Shown here: piece after piece, positions 1 through 6,734 of the stretch
How positions within the stretch are numbered: the first letter of the stretch is position 1
Layout: each line of letters starts with the position of its first letter
Source of the DNA: Chitinophagaceae bacterium
GTDB lineage: Bacteria; Bacteroidota; Bacteroidia; Chitinophagales; Chitinophagaceae
Direction: 5' to 3'
DNA: 13,490 nt
Assembly (NCBI GenBank): GCA_025362915.1
Contig: JANYEU010000378.1
Span: 1-13,490, forward strand
The notes under the pieces: model-generated
What the model saw: only the letters and a program-made list of their open reading frames with translations
What the model was told of the DNA's origin: nothing
The model's database searches: none
Position numbers and translations under genes: made by a program

Positions 1-362
1 AATATACTAAAATAATTAGTACAAAAGACAGCGAAGCCTAATTTCAATAGCGATATTCAGCTAATGTATATTATTCTATTATTCAATTTAAATGGGAAAA
101 TAATTAGTGATTTTGTTACTGATTTTGCCAATTATTAGGGATATATGCCCAAAACATCCCTACTTTTTCATCACACTTAGGGATATTTTGCTTGTACTTA
201 CCTATTTTTTCAGATATATACATGTTTTACTTGGCACCAATTCTATGGATATCATATACTTCTTTTAGAAAAAAGCAGCATCATTGAATTAATCTGCATC
301 TTTACTAGAATAGAGTACTATTTTTATATTTATTAAGTTTATTTCCCACTTAAAAAACATAT
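1..362. other. Non-coding leader upstream of the Rieske gene
   Basis: No convincing gene was found on either strand. The stretch is very AT-rich. It contains TAGGGAT at 136-142 and 178-184 and its inverted copy ATCCCTA at 156-162, plus TGATTTTG twice (108-115 and 120-127). These could be regulator-binding sites for the genes that follow, but no known operator is recognised. No clean TTG...TAnnTTTG promoter could be fixed immediately before position 363; TAAGTTTA near 335 is the nearest partial match. Confidence 0.5.
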
Positions 363-773
363 ATGGACAGAAAAGAATTTTTATCCCAACTAGGATTGGA
401 CACCGCGGGATTGGTATTGTTTGGGTGTATGGGCGGTTGCAAAAAAGACACCGTACCTGCTGCACCATCAGGAACATGGACATTGGATTTAACAAATTCT
501 GCCAATGCCTCATTACTTACCCCAGGCGGATACGTTTATACAAATGGGATAATTGTAGCACAAACAAAGGCAGGCAATTATATAGCAGTATCCCAATACT
601 GCACCCATGAAGGTGTAACAATAACCTTTGAAGCAGCAGCAAACGACTTTTATTGCCCCCGGCACGGATCGGTGTTCAGCACCACAGGAACGATAACCAC
701 TGGTCCAGCAAGTTCACCCCTTAAACAATACACTGTTACAAAAACTGGCAATACCCTTGTTATTACTGGATAA
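363..773 (+). CDS. Rieske [2Fe-2S] lipoprotein
   Basis: This is a small exported Rieske-type ferredoxin domain, expected to carry electrons at the cell envelope. The 136-residue protein has both halves of the Rieske cluster site: C80-T-H82 and C98-P-R-H101, where two Cys and two His hold the [2Fe-2S] cluster. A G-rich segment follows, as in the family. The N-terminus (MDRKEF, then a hydrophobic stretch at about residues 11-21) ends in two possible lipoprotein cysteines, C22 and C26 before KKD, so a lipid anchor is likely. MDRKEF is typical of exported Bacteroidota Rieske proteins and may be a weak Tat-like signal. There is no transmembrane helix like that of bc1-complex Rieske subunits. It leads a run of redox and envelope genes 89 bases apart or closer, which suggests a shared electron-transfer role. 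The redox partner is unknown. Confidence 0.9.
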   Translation: MDRKEFLSQLGLDTAGLVLFGCMGGCKKDTVPAAPSGTWTLDLTNSANASLLTPGGYVYTNGIIVAQTKAGNYIAVSQYCTHEGVTITFEAAANDFYCPRHGSVFSTTGTITTGPASSPLKQYTVTKTGNTLVITG

Positions 774-785
774 ATTTATTTTTCC

Positions 786-814
786 TTGATAAATATTACA
801 GCCCAATACTTTTC
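786..814 (+). promoter_or_regulatory. Possible Bacteroidota promoter before the CxxCH/T9SS gene
   Basis: TTG at 786-788 and TACTTTTC at 807-814 are 18 bases apart and approach the Bacteroidota pattern TTG-N17-23-TAnnTTTG. The last base of the second element is C instead of G. It lies about 50 bases before the next start codon and could give the four downstream genes a promoter separate from that of the Rieske gene. This is a motif match only. Confidence 0.3.
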
Positions 815-862
815 TGCACAGGCAATTAAACAAGTTAACCCTCAAAAAAACAATCTTTTCGA

Positions 863-1993
863 ATGAACAAAAAGTTCAGAACAAACAAAATGCTTCTAGC
901 AATCTCGGCAGCAGTATTAGTGGTAGTTATTGGTTCTTCCGCTATCAATGCACCAAAAAGGGCATATTATACCAATGGAAACTCCGTTGCAACATTTACA
1001 AGTTGTTCTAGCTGCCATAGTGGTTCTAAAGCTGCTGGTGTTGCTGCAAAAGGGTCGGTTACCATTATTGGCATTCCCATTAATTCTATTGCAGGTACTG
1101 CCTATCCGGTTTCTATCATCATCAAAGACCCTGTAGCACAATGCTATGGGTTTAATACCATTGCTGCAGCAGGTAAGTTTTCTACTACTAATACGGGGAC
1201 GGCAGTTTCCTCTACAGGTAAGGCTGTTCATCATGGCTCAAGTCCTATTGTAGCTACTGCCAATGCTGCCGATTCTAATTATACAATTACTGGCATCACC
1301 TGGACAGCGCCTACTGCTGCTGGAGCAGTTAAAATAACTTTGTGTTGCAATGCAGCAAACAATAATGGAAGCACAAATGGAGACCATACTTACACTGGTA
1401 GCTATACCACTACTGTAGCCATACCAACACCAGTTACCTTATCATCCTTTGTTGTATCTGCCGAACTAGGCAAAGTGAATCTTGCTTGGGTTACAGCTAC
1501 AGAATTAAATGTTGCCTCTTTTGGAATTGAGAGGAGTATTGACGGTTTTAACTTTAATAATATAGCTACTGTTTCTGCTTCTGGCACAACCACATCAACC
1601 CATTCATATTCATTTAGTGATGCTGCCAGCAAATTAAACGGCACTTTTTATTACAGGTTAAAGACTATGGATAAGGATGGCAAAAGTACCTACTCCGCTA
1701 TAAAACAAGTAGTGGTAAAGGCTAGTAAAAATCTAATTACCAATCTATATCCAAATCCATTAGTGGTAGGTAAAGACATAAAACTGACTTACATTTCAGA
1801 AAAAAAAGAGAATGTAAACTTTCAGCTAATCAATCTCGTAGGTAAAAAAGTCAGTTCCGCAGATATTACAGTAAATGAAGGTAGTAATGCCCTTTCTTTG
1901 CCGATGCCCCATGCAGCATCTGGGGTTTATTATTTATCAGTTATTGTAAACAATGTTATTACTCAAAAAATATCTGTTATCATCTGTAACTAA
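863..1993 (+). CDS. T9SS-sorted protein with a CxxCH motif and Reeler-like (choice-of-anchor V) domain
   Basis: This 376-residue exported protein is probably released to, or held at, the cell surface. A signal sequence occupies about residues 1-30 (basic MNKKFRTNK, then a hydrophobic core). Shortly after comes C48-S-S-C51-H52, a canonical c-type haem attachment motif in the FTSCSSCHSG context seen at the front of Bacteroidota choice-of-anchor V/Reeler-like domains. The Reeler-like beta domain spans about residues 60-185. A fibronectin-like beta module follows (about 190-285; NLAWVTATE...FYYRLKTMDKDG). A type A T9SS sorting domain begins at LYPNP near residue 296 and ends KISVIICN. Haem attachment is inferred from the motif; no axial Met is obvious, though His residues at 123-124 are candidates. 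A second in-frame ATG lies at 890, but the upstream start gives the better basic n-region. The next gene is 56 bases downstream on the same strand. Confidence 0.8.
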   Translation: MNKKFRTNKMLLAISAAVLVVVIGSSAINAPKRAYYTNGNSVATFTSCSSCHSGSKAAGVAAKGSVTIIGIPINSIAGTAYPVSIIIKDPVAQCYGFNTIAAAGKFSTTNTGTAVSSTGKAVHHGSSPIVATANAADSNYTITGITWTAPTAAGAVKITLCCNAANNNGSTNGDHTYTGSYTTTVAIPTPVTLSSFVVSAELGKVNLAWVTATELNVASFGIERSIDGFNFNNIATVSASGTTTSTHSYSFSDAASKLNGTFYYRLKTMDKDGKSTYSAIKQVVVKASKNLITNLYPNPLVVGKDIKLTYISEKKENVNFQLINLVGKKVSSADITVNEGSNALSLPMPHAASGVYYLSVIVNNVITQKISVIICN

Positions 1994-2049
1994 TTACCAT
2001 AAAATAGCGTCTTAATTATATAAACTACTACATTCATTCAAAACAAATT

Positions 2050-2463
2050 ATGAAAAAGATAGTATTAGTAGTATTTCTTGCAGGTTGCATTTATAATTTT
2101 ACTGGCTGTGTGTATGACAAAAGAGATGTAGACAATCCAAATACTTGCGATACTACAACTGTATCCTATTCAAAAACTATTGCACCAATAATCTCCGTAA
2201 ATTGCACTTCATGCCATGGTGCAAGTGCCGTAGGTTTTGGTGCAGGTGGCGGAATACAAATGGATACCTACACAAGCTTAAAATCTGTTGCCGATTCTGG
2301 CTGGTTGTTACCATCTATCAGTTGGCAACTTAACTTATTGCCTACTTCGTATTCAGCAACTGGTTTGCCTGCCGAAAACATGCCGCAAAGCCTACCTCAA
2401 CTAGGTAGCTGCGACCTTAACAAAATAAACGCATGGGTACACCAGGGAGCAAAAAACAATTAA
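2050..2463 (+). CDS. Cytochrome c-like lipoprotein (single CxxCH)
   Basis: This 137-residue lipoprotein resembles the small c-type cytochrome domains of Bacteroidota. It starts MKKIVLVVFLAGC and has two possible lipidation sites: LAGC (C13), which would give a short signal, and FTGC (C20), which I favour. The haem motif is C52-T-S-C55-H56, preceded by the typical YSKTIAPIISVNC segment. M111 in AENMPQ is a plausible sixth ligand. The C-terminus (GSCDLNKINAWVHQGAKNN) matches the usual end of this family, in which a helix ending in W-x-x-x-G-A-x-N-N packs on the haem. It ends 10 bases before the preferred start of the YceI-family gene, so the two are almost certainly co-transcribed. The likely role is periplasmic or envelope electron transfer with its neighbours. 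The electron donor and acceptor are not visible. Confidence 0.82.
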   Translation: MKKIVLVVFLAGCIYNFTGCVYDKRDVDNPNTCDTTTVSYSKTIAPIISVNCTSCHGASAVGFGAGGGIQMDTYTSLKSVADSGWLLPSISWQLNLLPTSYSATGLPAENMPQSLPQLGSCDLNKINAWVHQGAKNN

Positions 2464-2473
2464 AACGATGTAT

Positions 2474-3016
2474 ATGAAAAAGATAATTCTTGCAGCAAGC
2501 TTATTGGTACTCTCTTTTACAAGTGCCATGTCGCAAAAAGTGTATGCTACAAAAACTGGGCAGATCAGTTTCGACGCCACCGGCACTGATTTAGAAGGTA
2601 TAAGAGCAGTTAACAATCAGGTTGACAGTAAATTTGTAGATAAATCTGGGCAGATAATTTTTAGTGTATTAATTAAGGGATTCAAGTTTGCAAATGCACT
2701 GATGGAAGACCATTTCAATGAAAACTATATGGAAAGTTCCAAGTTTCCTAAGGCAGACTTTAAGGGATTTATTACGAATATAGCCTCCGTAAACTTCTCT
2801 AAGGATGGAACTTACGATGTAACTGCAAAAGGCACTTTAACCATTGATGGAAAAAGCAAAGAGATGACTGCTACAGGAACGATAACCATAGAAAACGGCA
2901 AGCCTACCCTAAAAAGTAATTTTAAGGTGAAGCTTTTAGACTTTATACATGGTAGCTATATTGGCTCGCAGATAGCCAGTGAGGCCAAGGCAGTTATAAT
3001 TTGCAAATACGAATAA
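2474..3016 (+). CDS. YceI-family exported protein
   Basis: YceI-family proteins fold as a lipocalin-like beta barrel, and characterised members bind isoprenoid chains such as polyprenyl quinones. The sequence shows the family pattern: TGQISFDATGTDLEGIRAVN near the start, SGQIIFSVLIKGFKF, then FPKADFKGFI in the middle, followed by repeated strands (GTYDVTAKGTLTIDGKSKEMTATGTI). A signal peptide of about 20 residues ends at AMS-QK. I prefer the ATG at 2474 (MKKIIL) because it gives a standard signal peptide; an in-frame ATG two codons earlier at 2468 is the alternative. It sits between a CxxCH lipoprotein and a beta-barrel gene with 30 bases or less on either side. A role in carrying or holding a lipophilic redox cofactor for the module is attractive but inferred. 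Confidence 0.88.
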   Translation: MKKIILAASLLVLSFTSAMSQKVYATKTGQISFDATGTDLEGIRAVNNQVDSKFVDKSGQIIFSVLIKGFKFANALMEDHFNENYMESSKFPKADFKGFITNIASVNFSKDGTYDVTAKGTLTIDGKSKEMTATGTITIENGKPTLKSNFKVKLLDFIHGSYIGSQIASEAKAVIICKYE

Positions 3017-3046
3017 ATACACTCTTCTTACCATCAAATTAATTAG

Positions 3047-3958
3047 ATGAAAATAGTATTAAAAAAACAAGCTTTTATCTTTTTCCTTTTATTGACAGGG
3101 ACTTTTAAGTTGGCTACCGCCCAGGACGTAGATTTATTTAAAAGCCAGGATGCCCAAGACAACAAGGATAAGCAGACCCTGACAGACTATACCACTGGCA
3201 CTTTTAAAACTACACGTCTCATAAATGGAGAATCAATAGAAAATCTAGGTGCGGGCATTCTGGATGTTAAGATTTCTCACAGATTTAATCCTGTAAATGA
3301 AGGTGCTTATACCCTATTTGGATTGGATAATGCATCCATGCGCATGGGAGTGGACTATGGAATAAACAAATGGCTGATGGTGGGCGTAGGCAGGAGTACA
3401 TTTGAAAAAACCTACGATTTCTTTGGCAAGGCAAGAATACTTCGCCAGTCGACAGGTAAGGTAAAAATGCCTATTTCAGTAAGTATTGCAGGCTCTGCCA
3501 TTTGGAAAACAATAAAGGATCCATCTATTCCTAACTATGTAGATCGTTTTTCTTATTCTGGTCAGTTGTTGATAGCCCGCAAGTTCAATGATTATATTTC
3601 GCTTCAGTTGATGCCAACATTAGTACATTACAATTCAGTCTTGCACTTGTCTCAGCCAAATGATTATTATTCACTAGGTGTTGGAGGCAGGTTGCGTTTA
3701 AGCAGGCGTGTAAACCTTACTTCCGAATATTATTATCGCTTCACAAAAGAGGATGGCTATGTAAACTCTCTTTCTGTTGGATTTGATATAGAAACCGGCG
3801 GGCACGTATTCCAATTTCATTTTACCAATTCTACAGGTATGACCGATAGAACATTTATTGAAGAAACCGTGAATAAATGGAGTGATGGCGGTGTGCGCTT
3901 CGGCTTCAATATAGCCAGGGTATTTACCATTGTAAAACCTAAGGAATTGAAAATGTAA
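3047..3958 (+). CDS. DUF5777-type beta-barrel protein
   Basis: This 303-residue protein is predicted to sit in the outer membrane. A signal peptide runs to ATA-QD (about residue 26). The rest is a chain of alternating aromatic and hydrophobic strands with short turns, as in small outer-membrane barrels. It includes GAGILDVKISHRFNP, ASMRMGVDYGINKWLMVGVG, YDFFGKARIL and a C-terminal GGVRFGFNIARVFTI strand. These stretches match what I know of DUF5777, a Bacteroidota barrel family without an assigned substrate. The gene is the last of the five-gene run, 30 bases after the YceI-family gene and 23 bases before a strong terminator. Its partners suggest it is the outer-membrane component of the same exported redox system. 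A role as channel, haem-protein scaffold or quinone exporter cannot be decided from sequence. Confidence 0.8.
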   Translation: MKIVLKKQAFIFFLLLTGTFKLATAQDVDLFKSQDAQDNKDKQTLTDYTTGTFKTTRLINGESIENLGAGILDVKISHRFNPVNEGAYTLFGLDNASMRMGVDYGINKWLMVGVGRSTFEKTYDFFGKARILRQSTGKVKMPISVSIAGSAIWKTIKDPSIPNYVDRFSYSGQLLIARKFNDYISLQLMPTLVHYNSVLHLSQPNDYYSLGVGGRLRLSRRVNLTSEYYYRFTKEDGYVNSLSVGFDIETGGHVFQFHFTNSTGMTDRTFIEETVNKWSDGGVRFGFNIARVFTIVKPKELKM

Positions 3959-3981
3959 TTTTATGACTAACTATAGTTAAT

Positions 3982-4019
3982 AAAAAATGTCCTTCAAATT
4001 TCTTTGAAGGACATTTTTT
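3982..4019 (+). terminator. Strong intrinsic terminator closing the redox gene run
   Basis: A perfect 17-bp stem (3982-3998 with 4003-4019) flanks a four-base loop (TTTC). The core is TGTCCTTCAAA/TTTGAAGGACA, flanked by an A-run and followed by an uninterrupted T-run. Because the stem carries A-tract and T-tract on opposite sides, it could work in both directions. It begins 24 bases after the barrel gene's stop codon. Confidence 0.93.
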
Positions 4020-4117
4020 TATTAAATCCCTAATATTTGATGTGATAAGATTATAAGAGATAAGGTAACTTCAGCTTCTTACAATTATAGACAAAACAAT
4101 CACCATAAACTCATAAC

Positions 4118-5590
4118 ATGAAGAAAAAGCATTTTGCATATATAATCCTCTTTGGAATTATTGTTTTTATTTCAATTCCTATCCTCCATTTGGTAAAAAC
4201 ATATCTAAGTGAAGACAAGACTAAAATACATACACCAAAGGGTTATACAAACGATGCCAGCAGATTGGATTTGACCAGCGTAGATTCTATTGTGAATGTT
4301 CCTACTACAAAAACTGAGATGATTAACCAACTGAGAGAGATTATCCAATATTCTACATTGAAACACATCCCCATTTCTATTGCAGGTGCAAAGCATAGTA
4401 TGGGAGGTCACACTATGTATCCTAATGGCATCATCTTGAACATGCGTCCCTATAAAAACATGCAGCTTGATACCATTAATAACGTACTGACAATTGGGTC
4501 GGGGGCTTTGTGGGAAGATGCCATTAACTATCTGGATAGTTTTCATAAGTCGGTAGCTGTAATGCAAGCGTTCAGCTCGTTCTCTATTGGTGGTTCGATA
4601 AGTGTGAATGGGCATGGCTGGCAAAAGACCTCTCCGCCTATTTCTTCAAGCGTGGTTTCATTTTCGTTGATGAATTGTAAGGGTGAGATACTGAACTGTA
4701 GCCGCACAGAAAACAAGGAACTGTTTAGTTTAGTACTTGGAGGCTATGGTCTTTTTGGAATTATCCTAGATGTAAAACTAAAAGTGGTTGACAATGAAAA
4801 CCTTCAGTTTAAACTTTACAAGTTGAAAGCTACCGAGTATCTCTCGTACTTTAAAAAGTATGCTTCGGATGATAAGAATGTAAAACTTGTTTTTGGGCGA
4901 CTAAATATCTCTGAGAAAAACTTCTTGGAAAATGCCACGCTAGATGTTTTCAGAACATCAACCATTGCACAGCAAAAGAAAATAACCAAGCCGAACCATA
5001 CATTAACAGAGGTGAAAAGATTGGTATTCAGGAACTCTGTAAAGAGTGAATATGGTAAGAAATTGCGTTGGGATCTGGAGACGGCCATGGGCGGATTTGC
5101 AAACAATGACTGTTTTTCTAGAAATGAGATACTAAATGATAATGTAGCATTGATTGAGAATAAGGATACATCATCAACAGATATTTTGCATGAATACTTT
5201 ATACCAGAACGTCATTTTAACGAATACATAGCAGCACTGAAAAATGTATTGCCCAGTAAGTCCATCGATTTATTGAACATCACCATTAGGGGTGTATATA
5301 AAGATACCGATAGCTATATGCGGTATGCCAATGAGAATGTGTTTGGATTTGTGTTTTTATTTAATCAAAAAAAGACCGCAGCACAAGAGGTAGAAATGAA
5401 AAGGTTGACGCAACAGTTAGCAGAAATGGCTGTAAGAATGGAAGGAACCTATTATTTGCCGTACAGGTTGCAAATTGATAAGAAGACGTTTAGAAAGTCT
5501 TATCCACAAAGTGAGGGATTTTTTAAACTGAAACTAAAGTATGATCCACATGAAGTATTTAAGAATAAGTTTTACGACTATTATAAGTAG
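4118..5590 (+). CDS. FAD-linked oxidase, VAO/PCMH type, membrane-anchored
   Basis: This 490-residue flavoprotein belongs to the vanillyl-alcohol oxidase superfamily (FAD_binding_4 plus a C-terminal substrate domain, as in sugar-lactone oxidases and related enzymes). Residues about 6-26 are a hydrophobic helix, either an uncleaved anchor or a signal sequence. The FAD domain follows at about 55-230: PISIAGAKHSMGGHT, then LTIGSGALWEDAINYL, SIGGSISVNGHGW and LGGYGLFGIILDVKL. H93 in GAKHS aligns with the His that carries covalent FAD in cytokinin dehydrogenase and alditol oxidase, so covalent flavin is possible. The C-terminus (FYDYY, with FKLKLKYDPHEVFKNKF before it) matches the D-arabinono-/gulono-lactone oxidase style ending. 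The substrate is unknown; a sugar, sugar lactone or alditol is the best guess. It stands alone behind the terminator, about 100 bases away from the redox genes. Confidence 0.82.
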   Translation: MKKKHFAYIILFGIIVFISIPILHLVKTYLSEDKTKIHTPKGYTNDASRLDLTSVDSIVNVPTTKTEMINQLREIIQYSTLKHIPISIAGAKHSMGGHTMYPNGIILNMRPYKNMQLDTINNVLTIGSGALWEDAINYLDSFHKSVAVMQAFSSFSIGGSISVNGHGWQKTSPPISSSVVSFSLMNCKGEILNCSRTENKELFSLVLGGYGLFGIILDVKLKVVDNENLQFKLYKLKATEYLSYFKKYASDDKNVKLVFGRLNISEKNFLENATLDVFRTSTIAQQKKITKPNHTLTEVKRLVFRNSVKSEYGKKLRWDLETAMGGFANNDCFSRNEILNDNVALIENKDTSSTDILHEYFIPERHFNEYIAALKNVLPSKSIDLLNITIRGVYKDTDSYMRYANENVFGFVFLFNQKKTAAQEVEMKRLTQQLAEMAVRMEGTYYLPYRLQIDKKTFRKSYPQSEGFFKLKLKYDPHEVFKNKFYDYYK

Positions 5591-5660
5591 TAACTACATT
5601 CTTTTTGTAATTGGAGAACTACAAGTAGTTGAAAAGAAATAACCTCCCTTTATTAAGAAA

Positions 5661-5760
5661 AGTTAGCCGCCAAGTTAGCAAAGCCATTACGCCAAGAAGG
5701 CACAAAAGAGATTCTTGATTTTAGGCAAGAAGTTTTACTTTAAGAACGCAAAGATGGAAG
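5661..5760. repeat. Intergenic CGCCAAG / AACGCAAAG repeat cluster
   Basis: CGCCAAG occurs at 5668-5674 and 5690-5696, in the contexts AGCCGCCAAGTTAGCAAAG and TTACGCCAAGAAGGCACAAA. AACGCAAAGATGG follows at about 5746. The style resembles short dispersed GC-richer intergenic repeats of many Bacteroidota genomes. The rest of the 5591-5912 gap shows no gene; its remainder is AT-rich and leads into a transposase remnant. Membership of a genome-wide repeat family is inferred. Confidence 0.45.
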
Positions 5761-5912
5761 GCATGAGAGGGGGGCATAAATTCCTCAAATCACCTTGACA
5801 CAGTTTTAAATTATACTAATCACATTTAGGTCTGCATACTAAAGTGCTGATAATTTCGTTATTTTAATGATGACTTTATTTATTCATTGAATCGGAGTTT
5901 TGTTTACTCTAG

Positions 5913-6143
5913 GAATTACAACACAATAGTTCTGATAGGGATACATATCAGAAGCTGACAACGCTTGTCATGCTACATAATAAGCTGTCACAGGAATTCA
6001 TAGCGGAGATGCTTGGTATTGACAGGACAACGGTGAACCGTCATTATCGATGTTTCCAATCGTCTTCCAGCTTAGAGGATTACCTTTCCACCCATTACAA
6101 ACCCTGTATCGTCCTAAAAAAAGTTTACATGTTTGTTAGTTAA
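5913..6143 (+). pseudogene. Truncated IS630-like transposase (N-terminal HTH only)
   Basis: The frame opens after a TAG at 5910-5912 and runs 76 codons to a TAA without a credible start codon at its head. It encodes YQKLTTLVMLHNKLSQEF, then IAEMLGIDRTTVNRHYRCFQ and SSSLEDYLSTHYKP. This is the helix-turn-helix front part of an IS630-like transposase (a helix, then LGIDRTTVNRHY as recognition helix, then the D/E-Y-L linker). After HYKP near 6105 the match stops and the frame runs into unrelated sequence. The DDE catalytic domain, about three quarters of the gene, is missing. No terminal inverted repeats were identified. It is a scar of a past insertion and borders the toxin-antitoxin pair. Family assignment rests on recognising the HTH block by eye. 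Confidence 0.68.
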
Positions 6144-6170
6144 CCCTGTAATAAGTTTGTATTAGATTTG
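6132..6170 (+). promoter_or_regulatory. Possible promoter of the toxin-antitoxin pair
   Basis: Two TAnnTTTG elements, TAAGTTTG (6152-6159) and TAGATTTG (6163-6170), lie 18-36 bases before the antitoxin ATG. TTTG at 6132-6135 is the best upstream partner, though its spacing (16 or 27 bases) is not ideal for either. The sequence lies at and just past the end of the transposase fragment. Confidence 0.4.
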
Positions 6171-6187
6171 TAAAAATTCTTACCGTT

Positions 6188-6364
6188 ATGAATACAAATG
6201 CAATGCGTGAGAGATTACACAGTTTTTTGGAAGTGGCAAACGACAAAAAAATAAAAGCAATCTATTCCATGACAGAAGCTGAAATAAAAGATTCTTCGGA
6301 AGATTATTCCGCTGAACTGAAAGCAGAACTTGATAACCGTCACGATAACTATAAGGCAAATTAA
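6188..6364 (+). CDS. Antitoxin of a RelE/ParE-type pair, apparently cut short by an in-frame TAA
   Basis: This 58-codon gene starts MNTNAMRERLHSFLEVANDKK and continues IKAIYSMTEAEIKDS. It resembles small Bacteroidota antitoxins paired with RelE/ParE toxins: a charged N-terminal helix pair, then an acidic stretch, with no DNA-binding motif recognised. It stops at TAA 6362-6364. In the same frame, without a shift, the sequence continues as SKIITPQESKKRIQDILSK and a few more residues to TAG at 6440-6442, overlapping the toxin start by 11 bases. That continuation looks like the normal C-terminal toxin-contact tail of this family, so the TAA is probably a nonsense mutation. If so, the protein lacks its last 25 or so residues and translational coupling to the toxin is lost. 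The alternative is a naturally short antitoxin. Confidence 0.7.
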   Translation: MNTNAMRERLHSFLEVANDKKIKAIYSMTEAEIKDSSEDYSAELKAELDNRHDNYKAN

Positions 6365-6431
6365 TCAAAAATTATTACTCCACAAGAAAGTAAAAAAAGG
6401 ATTCAAGACATTTTATCGAAAGCGAATGTAG

Positions 6432-6734
6432 GTGGGCTATAGCTATATCTTTCTTGAAGCTGCACAGGAAGAATATGGATCGTCAGTAATGTGGTATATG
6501 GTAAGGAGTGAGCAATCAGCTGTGAATTTTATCAAGGTAATTGATGTAACACTCGAATCAATTTGCGACTATCCTACCAGATGGGGGAACAAATACAAGA
6601 ACTTTTTTGAATTAGGCGTTAAAAAGTATCCATCCACCATTATTTATACAATAGATAATCAAAACAAACTAATTATACACTCAATATTTCACCACAAAAG
6701 GAATCCCCTTAAAAAGTATAATAAATCTGTCTGA
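6432..6734 (+). CDS. RelE/ParE-family toxin
   Basis: This 100-residue toxin appears complete. RelE/ParE-fold toxins either cut mRNA at the ribosome (RelE) or poison DNA gyrase (ParE). The sequence has the family order: GYSYIFLEAAQEEYGSSVMW (first strand and helix hairpin), the long helix to about residue 45 (ESICDYPTRW), then NKYKNFFELGVKKYPSTIIYTI and a final strand and tail (IIHSIFHHKRNPLKKY). The PxRW...F.......KYP and HHKRNP motifs are typical of Bacteroidota ParE/RelE proteins. The start is GTG: the codon immediately upstream (6429-6431) is TAG, so no earlier start exists in frame. The partner antitoxin lies just upstream and may be damaged, raising the question of how the toxin is tolerated. 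RelE-type versus ParE-type activity cannot be read from the sequence. Confidence 0.85.
   Translation: MGYSYIFLEAAQEEYGSSVMWYMVRSEQSAVNFIKVIDVTLESICDYPTRWGNKYKNFFELGVKKYPSTIIYTIDNQNKLIIHSIFHHKRNPLKKYNKSV

Noticed and set aside
917..1234. Minus-strand open frame inside the CxxCH/T9SS gene
   Set aside because: It is a shadow of a repetitive Ala/Thr/Gly-rich coding sequence; the plus-strand frame has clear domains and a signal peptide.
4205..4624. Minus-strand 139-codon open frame inside the FAD oxidase
   Set aside because: No family resemblance, and the plus-strand frame carries conserved FAD-binding motifs across the same bases.
5617..5630. AACTACAAGTAGTT after the FAD oxidase as a terminator
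   Set aside because: The loop would be only two bases and no T-run follows.
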